From Nocardioidaceae bacterium (GTDB taxonomy: Bacteria > Actinomycetota > Actinomycetes > Propionibacteriales > Nocardioidaceae): 64,000 bases of DNA. The stretch lies in the NCBI GenBank assembly GCA_018672315.1, contig CP076053.1, positions 1,599,827 to 1,663,826 on the forward strand, given 5' to 3'. The notes below the pieces were generated by a model, which worked only from the letters and a program-made list of their open reading frames with translations, was not told the DNA's origin and ran no database searches. A program made the translations under genes and the position numbers. Shown here piece by piece: positions 1-10,485 of this stretch (the stretch's first letter is position 1; the number at the start of each line of letters is the position of its first letter).

Positions 1-145
1 GGTGACCTCCGGCCTGCGGGGGGCGTCCGATGGGTGAGGAACGGAGCGCCGGCGGAGTGTCTGGACACGCAGCCCTCGTCGAGCCGCTGACCACCCCGCC
101 TCAGTGGTACTCACGTCAGGATTCCGGCGGCCTCCGGCTGACGTA
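1..145 (+). promoter_or_regulatory. 3' part of a probable cobalamin (B12) riboswitch
   Basis: A leader directly before the cobD-cobU-cobT-cobS operon has motifs of the actinobacterial cobalamin riboswitch. GGTGAcCTCCGG at 1-12 resembles the core CGGTGnGAATCCGG. GGTGAGGAACGG follows at 34-45. The segment at 115-130, GTCAGGATTCCGGC, resembles the B12 box AGTCAGGAnACCKGC with two deviations. The 5' end would lie outside the window. The motifs are read from the sequence; the family assignment is by resemblance to known leaders and is moderate. It implies that coenzyme B12 represses the operon. Confidence 0.5.
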
Positions 146-1097
146 CGCACCACCGAGGACAGCGAGGCGGGTCCGGCACCGTGCCGGCTGGGTCGCAACC
201 GGCCTCCTCCTCGACCGGCTGCTCGGCGAGCCGCCCACACAGGTCCACCCCGTGGTCGGGTTCGCCTCGGTCATGGCGCGGGTGGAGCGGCTCACCTACG
301 CCGACGGGCGAGCCGCCGGGGCCGCGTACGCAGGGGCCGGGCTGGCGCTCGGACTGCTCGCCGGCCGGTTCACCCCTCTCGGCCCCGCGGTCGCCGTGGC
401 CGTGGCCGGGCGCATGCTCCGCGACGCCGGCGACCAGGTGGCGGACCCCCTGCTCCGGGGTGACCTCGACGCCGCCCGCGCGGCGCTGCCGGCGCTCGTC
501 GGTCGCGACCCCACGCAGCTCGACGCGTCAGGCATCAGCGCAGCCGCGATCGAGTCGCTGGCCGAGAACACCGTCGACGCCGTCGTCGCGCCCGTCGTCT
601 GGGCGCTGCTCGCGGGGGCGCCGGGCGTGATCGCGCACCGGGCGGCCAACACGATGGACGCGATGGTGGGTCACCGCTCGGTGCGGTACGCGCGCTTCGG
701 CACCGCCGCTGCGCGGCTCGACGACGCGATGGCGTGGGTGCCTGCCCGGCTCACGGCGGTGCTGGTGGCCGGAGTACGCCCGCACCGGGCCCGCGCGGTC
801 GCGCGCTGCGTACGCCGCGACGCCCCCGCCCACCCCTCGCCCAACGCCGGCGTCGCCGAGGCCGCGGCGGCCGCAGCGCTGGGCGTCGAGCTCGGCGGCC
901 CGCTCACCTACGCGTACGCTGACGGCTCCGACGCACGCGTCGAGCAGCGGCCGCGCCTCGGTGAGGGTCCCCGCCCGACACCGGGCGACGTCGCCCGGGC
1001 CCGACGGCTGCTCGACCACGTGGAGCTGGCCCTGGTGGCCGGTCTCGTCGGGGTCGCGCTGGGGTCGGCCGTGGGACGGGGCAGGGTGCACCCATGA
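30..1097 (+). CDS. cobD: adenosylcobinamide-phosphate synthase CobD/CbiB
   Basis: An integral membrane enzyme that joins the aminopropanol arm to adenosylcobyric acid, giving adenosylcobinamide (phosphate). The conserved N-terminal stretch LLLDRLLGEPP followed by HPVVGF (about residues 58-78 as drawn) and the later segment ESLAENTVDAVVAPV and NTMDAMVGHR are CbiB hallmarks, with several hydrophobic segments between. The start is uncertain. The ATG at 30 lies inside the probable riboswitch, and no ATG, GTG or TTG occurs in frame between it and the conserved region; the next GTG, at 252, is too late. A CTG near 138 is possible, so the first 35-50 residues drawn are doubtful. The stop overlaps the cobU start (ATGA). 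Confidence 0.85.
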   Translation: MGEERSAGGVSGHAALVEPLTTPPQWYSRQDSGGLRLTYAPPRTARRVRHRAGWVATGLLLDRLLGEPPTQVHPVVGFASVMARVERLTYADGRAAGAAYAGAGLALGLLAGRFTPLGPAVAVAVAGRMLRDAGDQVADPLLRGDLDAARAALPALVGRDPTQLDASGISAAAIESLAENTVDAVVAPVVWALLAGAPGVIAHRAANTMDAMVGHRSVRYARFGTAAARLDDAMAWVPARLTAVLVAGVRPHRARAVARCVRRDAPAHPSPNAGVAEAAAAAALGVELGGPLTYAYADGSDARVEQRPRLGEGPRPTPGDVARARRLLDHVELALVAGLVGVALGSAVGRGRVHP

Positions 1098-1645
1098 GCC
1101 TGACGTTCCTCACCGGCGGTGCCCGCAGCGGCAAGTCGGCGCTCGCGGTGCGCTGGGCGCAGACGTACGAGGGCCCCGTCGCCTTCGTCGCCACAGGCCG
1201 TGCCGGCGACGGTGAGATGGCCGAGCGGATCGCGCGCCACCGGGCCGAGCGTCCGGCCGACTGGTCGACGGTCGAGGAGCCCCGGGACGTCCCCGCCGCG
1301 GTCGCCGCGCTGCCGGCCGCGACCTGCGTCGTGCTCGACTGCCTGTCGCTGTGGGTCTCCACGCTGCTCGAGGACGGTCTCGACGAGGACGCCTGCCGCG
1401 ACCGCGGCGAGGAGCTGGGCCGCGCCCTGGCGGCGCGGGATGCTCCGGCGTACGTCGTCACCAACGAGGTCGGTCTCGGACTCGTGCCGATGCACCCCGT
1501 GGGCCGGGCCTACCGCGACGCGCTCGGTCGGGTGAACGCAGCCGTCGCCGCGTACGCCGACCACGCCGTCCTCGTCGTCGCCGGGTGCACGCTCGACCTC
1601 GAGGCACCGTCCCCGCTCCCACCCGCGACCGGAGGATCCCGATGA
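1094..1645 (+). CDS. cobU: bifunctional adenosylcobinamide kinase / adenosylcobinamide-phosphate guanylyltransferase
   Basis: Phosphorylates adenosylcobinamide and then transfers GMP from GTP to give adenosylcobinamide-GDP, which CobS uses. At 183 aa it is of normal family length. It opens with TFLTGGARSGKS, the P-loop GGARSGKS at residues 7-14. VVLDCLSLWVS (about 80-90) and VTNEVGLGLVP (about 120-130) are the other CobU signatures. The ATG overlaps the cobD stop by 4 bp and its own stop overlaps the cobT ATG in the same way, so translation is probably coupled. Confidence 0.95.
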   Translation: MSLTFLTGGARSGKSALAVRWAQTYEGPVAFVATGRAGDGEMAERIARHRAERPADWSTVEEPRDVPAAVAALPAATCVVLDCLSLWVSTLLEDGLDEDACRDRGEELGRALAARDAPAYVVTNEVGLGLVPMHPVGRAYRDALGRVNAAVAAYADHAVLVVAGCTLDLEAPSPLPPATGGSR

Positions 1646-2787
1646 GCACTCCCGACCCCCGGGCCGACCGGGCCGACCACCAGGCCGACCACCAGGCCGA
1701 CGCTGCACGCGCCGCCCTCGCAGATGTCTGCGCTGCGATCGAGGCGCAGGACATGAGCCGGTACGCCGCCGCCCGTGACGCCGCGACGGCCGAGATGGAC
1801 GGCAAGCTGAAGCCGCCCGGCAGTCTCGGGCGGCTCGAGACGCTCGCCGTACGCCTGGCCGGTGCGACCGGCTCGGCGACGCCGCGGGTCGAGGACCCCG
1901 TCGTCGTGGTCTGCGCCGCCGACCACGGCATCACCGCGCAGGGCGTCAGCGCGTTCCCGGCCGAGATCACCGGCTTGATGCTGCGCAGCTTCGCCACCGG
2001 CGGCGCCGCGGTGAACGTGCTCGCCCAGCAGGCCGGCGCACGCCTCGTGGTCGCCGACCTCGGCACGGTGGCGCCGCCGGAGCTTGGACCCGACGACTCG
2101 CCGGTGCTCGACCTGCGCGTCCGCGCCGGCACCGCCGACAGCACCGTCGAGGAGGCGATGACCAGGGAGGAGGCCGAACGGGCGCTCGCCCACGGCATCC
2201 GGCTCGGGCGCCGCCTCATCGGCGAGGGCGCCGACCTGCTTGTTCTCGGGGAGATGGGCATCGGCAACACCACGACCGCCGCGGCGCTGTCGGCCGCGCT
2301 GCTGGGACGGCCCGCGGAGGCCGTGTGCGGACGCGGCACGGGCGTCGACGACGCCGGGTACGCCCGCAAGGTCGCCGCCGTGCAGGCCGCGCTGGACCGC
2401 CACGATCTGGGGCCCGACCACGGGGCGGACCCCGTGACGGTGCTCGCGGCCGTCGGCGGTCTGGAGATCGCGGCGCTGGCCGGCGTCGTCCTGGGCGGGG
2501 TCGAGGCCGACGTGCCCGTGCTGCTCGACGGGTTCATCACCGGCGCGGCGGCTCTGGTCGCGCAGGCACTCAGCCCGACCTCGACGCGGGTCATGATCGC
2601 GGGGCACCTCTCGGCCGAGCCCGGGCACGCGCACCAGCTCGAGGCACTGGGTCTGGACCCGCTGCTGCGCCTGGACCTGCGCCTGGGGGAGGCCTCGGGC
2701 GGGTGCCTGGCGGTCCCGCTGGTGCGTGCCGCCGCCGCAGTGCTGGCACAGATGGCGACGTTCGCGAGTCTCGGGCTCGCGCCGTGA
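1642..2787 (+). CDS. cobT: nicotinate-nucleotide--dimethylbenzimidazole phosphoribosyltransferase
   Basis: Makes alpha-ribazole phosphate, the lower ligand of cobalamin, from dimethylbenzimidazole and nicotinate mononucleotide. The hallmark KPPGSLGRLE is near residue 55, followed by VVCAADHGIT and EMGIGNTTTAAAL. The ATG at 1642 was chosen because GGAGG lies at 1631-1635 and it overlaps the cobU stop; the frame stays open far upstream, but that part is a shadow of cobU. The protein is 381 aa, slightly longer than typical because of an N-terminal segment with a small Asp/Ala/His/Gln repeat (residues 7-20). Confidence 0.95.
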   Translation: MSTPDPRADRADHQADHQADAARAALADVCAAIEAQDMSRYAAARDAATAEMDGKLKPPGSLGRLETLAVRLAGATGSATPRVEDPVVVVCAADHGITAQGVSAFPAEITGLMLRSFATGGAAVNVLAQQAGARLVVADLGTVAPPELGPDDSPVLDLRVRAGTADSTVEEAMTREEAERALAHGIRLGRRLIGEGADLLVLGEMGIGNTTTAAALSAALLGRPAEAVCGRGTGVDDAGYARKVAAVQAALDRHDLGPDHGADPVTVLAAVGGLEIAALAGVVLGGVEADVPVLLDGFITGAAALVAQALSPTSTRVMIAGHLSAEPGHAHQLEALGLDPLLRLDLRLGEASGGCLAVPLVRAAAAVLAQMATFASLGLAP

Positions 2788-3581
2788 GCGCCGCCGGGCT
2801 GGTGCGACGCGAGCTGGGGGGCGTACGCGACGCCGCGACGCTCCTGACCCGGGTGCCGGTCGGCGGGGGTGCGGGCCGCCCCGAGGTCGCTGCCACGTGG
2901 TTCCCGCTCGTCGGGGCCGCCGTCGGGATCGTCGTCGCGTCGGTGCTGGTGCTGGCGTCGACGGTGCTGAGCGCGTTCGAGGCGGCGGTGCTCGCAGTCG
3001 TCGTCGAGGTGCTGCTCACCGGGGCCCTGCACCTCGACGGTCTCGCCGACACCGCCGACGGCACCGCCGGGCGCGACCCCGAGCACCGCCTGCGGATCAT
3101 GCGGGACCACGCCATCGGCGTGTACGGCGCCCTCGCCGTCGGTCTCGACCTGGCCCTGCGGGTCGCGGTGCTCGCGGGGCTCGTCGTCGTGGGACTGCCG
3201 GCGCCGTCGGTGGTCGTCCTGGTCGCGGCCGCGTACGCGCTCTCGCGCTGGTCGCTGCTGCACGCGGCGCTGGTGCTGGGCTACCCGCGGGAGGCGGGCA
3301 CGGGCCAGGGACTCGTCGAGGGCCTCACCGCGGGGCGCAGCCGCGCCGCCACCGGCGTCCTGCTGGTGCTGCTGCTCGCAGCGGGGGCCGTGCTGGGTCT
3401 GCCCGGGCTGGTGATCCTCGCCTGGTCGTGGGTGATGGCGCGCGCCGTGTCGGTGCTGGTCGCCGCCTGGGCACGGCTGCGGCTCGGGGGGATCACGGGC
3501 GACGTGCTCGGGGCGTGCGTCGAGCTCACCCTCGCCGTCGTGCTGGTGGTCGCTGCGGCTCTGCTGCGCGGGGCCTTCTGA
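2784..3581 (+). CDS. cobS: adenosylcobinamide-GDP ribazoletransferase (cobalamin synthase)
   Basis: A membrane enzyme that joins adenosylcobinamide-GDP and alpha-ribazole (phosphate), the final assembly step of B12. The 265 aa protein is mostly hydrophobic. Its signature is HLDGLADTADG near residue 75, followed by RDHAIGVYG. The GTG start at 2784 overlaps the cobT stop (GTGA), as with the other three genes, and the operon ends here. The next gene converges on it 24 bp away. Confidence 0.95.
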   Translation: MSAAGLVRRELGGVRDAATLLTRVPVGGGAGRPEVAATWFPLVGAAVGIVVASVLVLASTVLSAFEAAVLAVVVEVLLTGALHLDGLADTADGTAGRDPEHRLRIMRDHAIGVYGALAVGLDLALRVAVLAGLVVVGLPAPSVVVLVAAAYALSRWSLLHAALVLGYPREAGTGQGLVEGLTAGRSRAATGVLLVLLLAAGAVLGLPGLVILAWSWVMARAVSVLVAAWARLRLGGITGDVLGACVELTLAVVLVVAAALLRGAF

Positions 3582-3605
3582 CCGCGGTCGCGTACGCGGT
3601 CGCGC

Positions 3606-4097
3606 TCACCGCCGCTCGTCGTCGTCCAGCAGTCCCATGTCGTCGAGCTCGGCCAGGAGTCCCGAGGCGCCCGCGTCTCGCTGTGAGGCGCGTCCGCGGC
3701 CGACCGAGCGCGGTGCGGCGGCCGGCTCGGCCTCGCGCGGCGCGTACGGGTCGCCGCGTCCGGCCCGCCCGGTCACCTGTGACTGCTCTGCCGCACCGCC
3801 GCGAGGACGGGCCGCGAGCACCAGCACGACCCCCACGGCCAGGATGCCGACGCCGATCCACGAGACGGGGCTGAACGCGAGCTGGAACGCCCAGCGGGTG
3901 AACGCCCCGACCAGGCGCGCGGCCAGCCCGGCCACGCCGACGGCCAGCAGGCCGAACGGGATGAGCGCCCAGCCCGTACGCCGCAGGCCGTCGCGCACCC
4001 GGCCGGAGCTGAAGGCGCGGAGCGCCAGGGCGCCCCCGAGGACGCCGAGCACGACCAGACCGCCGGCGAGGATCGGCTGCAGCACGTAGTACGACAT
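3606..4097 (-). CDS. small actinobacterial membrane protein, unknown function
   Basis: Encodes 163 aa with about three transmembrane segments in the first 105 residues (YYVLQPILAGGLVVLGVLGG, ALIPFGLLAVGVAGLAARLV, VSWIGVGILAVGVVLVLAA). A hydrophilic, Ala/Arg-rich tail follows and ends in the acidic stretch LLAELDDMGLLDDDE. Similar short proteins in high-GC actinobacteria are sometimes annotated 'cellulose synthase', but no glycosyltransferase motif is present and that name should not be used. The ATG at 4097 was chosen because the hydrophobic segment starts right after it. It is divergent from katG. Confidence 0.75.
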   Translation of the reverse strand: MSYYVLQPILAGGLVVLGVLGGALALRAFSSGRVRDGLRRTGWALIPFGLLAVGVAGLAARLVGAFTRWAFQLAFSPVSWIGVGILAVGVVLVLAARPRGGAAEQSQVTGRAGRGDPYAPREAEPAAAPRSVGRGRASQRDAGASGLLAELDDMGLLDDDERR

Positions 4098-4215
4098 CAG
4101 GGTGTCGCCTCCTCGGCGGTGTCTTTTCTTGATCCGTTCCAGAAAACGCGGGAGGGTGAGCGCGTACCGCCTGCCCACCAGGGTAGGCGGCTGAGACCAC
4201 CCCGTCCGTCCCTGA

Positions 4216-6477
<2,262 letters not shown>

Positions 6478-6489
6478 GGTCCCGACGCG

Positions 6490-6528
6490 ACGAGCGCCCC
6501 GTTCCCGTGCAGGGAACGGGGCGCTCGT
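6490..6528 (+). terminator. intrinsic terminator after katG
   Basis: A perfect 17-bp stem (6490-6506 with 6512-6528, arms starting ACGAGCGCCCCGTTCCC) closes on a 5-nt loop 12 bp after the katG stop. It has no clear U tract, as is usual in high-GC actinobacteria. It may also act on the convergent Rpf gene that ends at 6576. Confidence 0.85.
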
Positions 6529-6575
6529 GCGTGCGCGAGGCTCGTGGCTGGTGCGTCGTACCTCGTGCCGGTTCG

Positions 6576-7286
<711 letters not shown>

Positions 7287-7337
7287 TCAGGTCACGACCC
7301 GGGCGGCGGGCGGGCCACGGCGGCCCGGGTCTCGACC

Positions 7338-7355
7338 AGATTACGGAACGGTCAC
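7338..7355 (-). promoter_or_regulatory. conserved promoter/operator-like motif of the LysM Rpf gene
   Basis: On the minus strand this reads GTGACCGTTCCGTAATCT, about 140 bp before the Rpf start. A related sequence ending GGTTCGTAATCT precedes the second Rpf gene at 8161-8172. The shared TTCGTAATCT-like core suggests common control. MtrA is known to control rpf and cell-wall genes in actinobacteria through GTnACC-like repeats, but assigning this motif to MtrA is inference. Confidence 0.4.
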
Positions 7356-7402
7356 GGGAGCGCCGCACAGCGCGGTGAACCGGTCCATGCCGAGGGGGCC
7401 AC

Positions 7403-8119
7403 CTATCGGCGCTTCTTGCCCTTCTTGCCCTTGGCCTTGTTGCCCTTGGCCTTCTTCGCCGTGGCGGTCGCCTTCCTCGCCTCGGCGCGCGCCTCCTGGG
7501 CCTTCGCCTTCGCCTTCTTCGCGGCGGCACGCGCCTTGCGCGCCTGCGCCTTCGCCTTCTTGGCGGCTGCCTTCGCCTTCTTCGCCTTCGCGGCGGCCTT
7601 CTTGGCGGCGGCCTTGGCCTTCTTCGCCTGCGCTGTCGCCTTCTCGGCCTTCGCCCGCGCCTTCTTCGCCTTCGCCTCGGCCTTCTTGCCGTCGGCCTTC
7701 TTGACGTCGGCCTTCTTGGTGCCGCCGGCCTTCCTGCCGTCCTTCTTAGGCTCCGGCTCGCGCAGCCCGAGCTTGAGCGAGCAGGCCGGCCACGCCTTCC
7801 ACCCCTGCACCTTCAGCACGCGCTCGGCTACCGTGATCTGCTCGGCCTTGGTCGCGCGGTGCGCCTTGCGGGCGTACGCGAGGCCGCCGAAGTCCTTCCA
7901 CGTGGGCTGCCAGAACTGCAGGCCGCCGTAGTAGCCGTTGCCGGTGTTGATCGACCAGTTGCCACCGGACTCGCACGACGCGACGCGGTTCCAGGTCTTG
8001 GCCGGCGCCGCCTCGGCGGGCAACGCGACCAGGGCGGAGAGGGTGGCGAGGACGAGCGTGAGCAGGGCGTTCACGACGAGTCGGGCGTACGGCACACGTC
8101 GTCGGCTCGGTGCGTGCAC
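7403..8119 (-). CDS. Rpf-domain secreted protein with a Lys/Ala-rich tail
   Basis: Encodes 238 aa. A signal peptide (to about residue 38, ALPAEAAPA) is followed by an Rpf domain (about 39-115) with [27 protein letters not shown], very like the neighbouring Rpf. There is no LysM or other wall-binding module. The last ~115 residues are a strongly basic low-complexity tail of repeats such as AKKAKAAAKKA, resembling the tails of HBHA, mycobacterial HupB or histone H1. Those tails bind polyanions, so attachment to teichoic acids, DNA or host glycans is an inference. The GTG start is at 8119. Confidence 0.85.
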   Translation of the reverse strand: MHAPSRRRVPYARLVVNALLTLVLATLSALVALPAEAAPAKTWNRVASCESGGNWSINTGNGYYGGLQFWQPTWKDFGGLAYARKAHRATKAEQITVAERVLKVQGWKAWPACSLKLGLREPEPKKDGRKAGGTKKADVKKADGKKAEAKAKKARAKAEKATAQAKKAKAAAKKAAAKAKKAKAAAKKAKAQARKARAAAKKAKAKAQEARAEARKATATAKKAKGNKAKGKKGKKRR

Positions 8120-8160
8120 GATGGGTCCTCCCGGGATCCTCAGCAGCGACGGTCACGAGG

Positions 8161-8172
8161 AGATTACGAACC
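8161..8172 (-). promoter_or_regulatory. second copy of the Rpf-promoter motif
   Basis: The minus strand reads GGTTCGTAATCT, 42 bp before the Rpf/Lys-rich gene start. It matches the TTCCGTAATCT core before the LysM Rpf gene. Only two copies were seen by eye. Confidence 0.35.
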
Positions 8173-8265
8173 GGGACGGTCGAATGTCGGCGAATCGACA
8201 GATCGACCCCAGATCGTCGGGATCGCGGCGGACTGTCCACGGGACTCACCGGGCACGGTCGAGAC

Positions 8266-9321
8266 ATGACGATCGAACCCTCCGCCATGCGTCCCCTCGG
8301 CCCCACCGGCATGCAGGTCTCGCCCCTGTGTCTCGGCGCCATGATGTTCGGTGCGTGGGGCGAGAAGGATCACGACGTCTCGATCTCGATCATCCACTCG
8401 GCCCTCGACGCCGGCCTGAACTTCATCGACACCGCCGACATCTACGCCCGTGGCGAGAGCGAGACGATCGTCGGCAAGGCGCTGAAGGGTCGGCGTGAGG
8501 ACGTCGTGCTGGCCACGAAGTTCCACGGGCCGATGGACGTCGACATGGGCGAGACCGGCAACCCGCTCTACCGGGGCAACTCCCGCCGCTGGGTCGTGCA
8601 GGAGGTGGAGAACAGCCTCCGCCGGTTGCAGACGGACTGGATCGACCTCTACCAGGTGCACCGTCCCGACGGCATCAGCAGCGACGAGGAGACCCTCGCC
8701 GCCCTGACCGACCTGCAGCAGCAGGGCAAGATCCGCGCGTTCGGGTCCTCGACCTTCCCGGCCCACCACGTCGTGCAGGCGCAGTGGACCGCCGAGCGAC
8801 GCGGGCTGCGGCGCTACGTCACCGAGCAGCCGCCGTACAGCCTCCTGGCCCGCGGCGTCGAGGCCGACCTGCTCCCGGTGGCGCAGCAGTACGGCATGGG
8901 TGTGTTGCCGTGGAGCCCGTTGAACGGCGGGTGGCTGACCGGCAAGTACCGCAAGGGGCAGGACGCCCCCGACACCAACCGGGCCCAGATGATGCCGGAC
9001 CGCTTCGACTACTCCACACCCGAGAACGCAGCGAAGCTCGACGCGGTGGAGCAGCTGGCCCAGCTCGCGGACGACACCGGCATCACCCTGATCCAGCTCG
9101 CCCTGGCCTTCGTCATGCAGCACCCGGCGGTGACCGCGCCGATCATCGGCCCGCGCACGCAGGAGCACCTCGACAGCCAGCTCGCCGCGCTCGAGGTGAC
9201 CCTCGCCGCCGACGTGCTGGACCGGATCGACGAGATCGTCCCGCCCGGCCGCAACCTCGACCCGGTCGACGCGGGCTTCGTGCCGGACCCCGTGCAGGAC
9301 GCGAGCCTGCGGCGACGCTGA
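8266..9321 (+). CDS. aldo/keto reductase
   Basis: An NADPH-dependent reductase of the aldo/keto reductase family (YajO/Tas-like branch) with unknown carbonyl substrate. The 351 aa barrel has the catalytic tetrad in FIDTADIYARGESE (Asp, Tyr), VLATKFHGP (Lys) and LYQVHRPD (His), and the C-terminal cofactor site VTAPIIGPRTQEHL. The ATG at 8266 was chosen because homology starts at MRPLGPTGMQVSPLCLG; the frame is open 156 bp further upstream over the divergent promoter region of the Rpf gene. Confidence 0.9.
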   Translation: MTIEPSAMRPLGPTGMQVSPLCLGAMMFGAWGEKDHDVSISIIHSALDAGLNFIDTADIYARGESETIVGKALKGRREDVVLATKFHGPMDVDMGETGNPLYRGNSRRWVVQEVENSLRRLQTDWIDLYQVHRPDGISSDEETLAALTDLQQQGKIRAFGSSTFPAHHVVQAQWTAERRGLRRYVTEQPPYSLLARGVEADLLPVAQQYGMGVLPWSPLNGGWLTGKYRKGQDAPDTNRAQMMPDRFDYSTPENAAKLDAVEQLAQLADDTGITLIQLALAFVMQHPAVTAPIIGPRTQEHLDSQLAALEVTLAADVLDRIDEIVPPGRNLDPVDAGFVPDPVQDASLRRR

Positions 9322-9324
9322 GGC

Positions 9325-9732
9325 TCAGCTGCTGCGATCCTCCGGCGGTGCCTCGTCGGGGCGTCCCGGCTCGGTGTAGGTCTCGGCGCGCGTGTCGACC
9401 TCCGGGTCGAGCCGGTCGGCCTCGGCGAGGTCGTCGATCTGCCGAGCGCGCAGCTGCGCGGCCTCGGCGTTGAGCCTCTGGGCGCCGGCCTGGAGGTTCT
9501 CGGCCTCACGCCGGGCGGCCTCCGCGGCCCGCTCGGCCTCGATGGCCTCGCTCTCGCGCTGCGCGATCTCACGGTCGGCCTCACGCGCCTGCGTACGCAA
9601 CGCCTCCGCGCGTGCCTGCCGCCCGCGCACGGAGCGGGACGCGGCGAACCGGACGGCGTACGCGATGCCCGCCGCGAGGACGAGCACCACGAGCACACCG
9701 CCGACGACGTACATGACTCCGGAGAGATCCAC
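9325..9732 (-). CDS. single-pass membrane protein with coiled coil
   Basis: Encodes 135 aa: one N-terminal transmembrane helix (about residues 5-30, GVMYVVGGVLVVLVLAAGIAY), then a highly charged Ala/Glu/Arg helix (about 38-100) with coiled-coil character and a polar tail. It is unrecognised beyond this. It converges with the reductase gene 3 bp away and may share transcription with the membrane channel gene upstream. Confidence 0.7.
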   Translation of the reverse strand: MDLSGVMYVVGGVLVVLVLAAGIAYAVRFAASRSVRGRQARAEALRTQAREADREIAQRESEAIEAERAAEAARREAENLQAGAQRLNAEAAQLRARQIDDLAEADRLDPEVDTRAETYTEPGRPDEAPPEDRSS

Positions 9733-9804
9733 GTGCTGCTCCTACCCGAAGGGCCGGGACGCGCACCTGCGCCTCGGCCCTGTCGTCGATCGGTGGGATG
9801 AGGG

Positions 9805-10449
9805 TCAGATGCGGTCGCGCACCTCGTCGGAGACGCGCTGCGCGTCCTCCTGGGCCTGCTGCTTGCCCTGCTCGAGGTCCTCGCGCACCTGCTCACGCTG
9901 CTCCTGCGCCTTGGCGTAGGAGTCCTCGAGGATCCGTCGCGCGACGTCGCGGCCGCCGAGACCGAAGGCCAGGGCGAGGCCGAGGGCCAGCGCACCCATG
10001 ACGGCGGCGAAGGCGATCGTCACGATCTCCTCGGCGATCTGCAGCTGGTTCAGGATCATGAAGAAGGCGATCACCATGACCAGGGACGGCACGACGCTCG
10101 CCACGATCTTGCCGGTCGGGGTGTCTCCCATGACGCGGACGACCGCGGCCGCGACGCCACCCGCCACGAGCGCGGCGACGACGAAGATCAGGATCGCGGC
10201 GATGATGTTCGGCAGGTAGCCGACCACGCCCTCGACGAACGCGGAGACCACGGAGATGCCCAGCGCGCCGATGGCGGTCACGATGAAGAAGAAGATCAGG
10301 TAGAAGACGACGCTGCGGATCCCGCGGGTCGGGCTCGCACCGGGCATGAACTGCTCGACCTGCTCGTGCGCTGCCGACTCGTGCAGGCGCCGGTCGAGGC
10401 CCATCCGGTCCAGAGCCGTGCCGATGGCGGCCGCGACCCGCCGACTCAC
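9805..10449 (-). CDS. mechanosensitive-channel-like membrane protein (TM-helix repeat family)
   Basis: Encodes 214 aa with about four hydrophobic helices between residues 44 and 168. The motif GYLPNIIAAILIFVVAALVA is that of the conserved TM_helix repeat found in small MscS-related/CmpX-type proteins. An amphipathic charged helix (about 170-214) ends the protein. There is no MscS beta domain, so ion-channel activity is inferred from the family only. ATG start at 10449. Confidence 0.75.
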   Translation of the reverse strand: MSRRVAAAIGTALDRMGLDRRLHESAAHEQVEQFMPGASPTRGIRSVVFYLIFFFIVTAIGALGISVVSAFVEGVVGYLPNIIAAILIFVVAALVAGGVAAAVVRVMGDTPTGKIVASVVPSLVMVIAFFMILNQLQIAEEIVTIAFAAVMGALALGLALAFGLGGRDVARRILEDSYAKAQEQREQVREDLEQGKQQAQEDAQRVSDEVRDRI

Positions 10450-10485
10450 GGCTTGAGCCTATGGAGTGCAACTGGTTGGGGCGCG

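Noticed and set aside
3606-4097. Cellulose synthase
   Set aside because: A name sometimes given to such short actinobacterial proteins; there is no glycosyltransferase domain.
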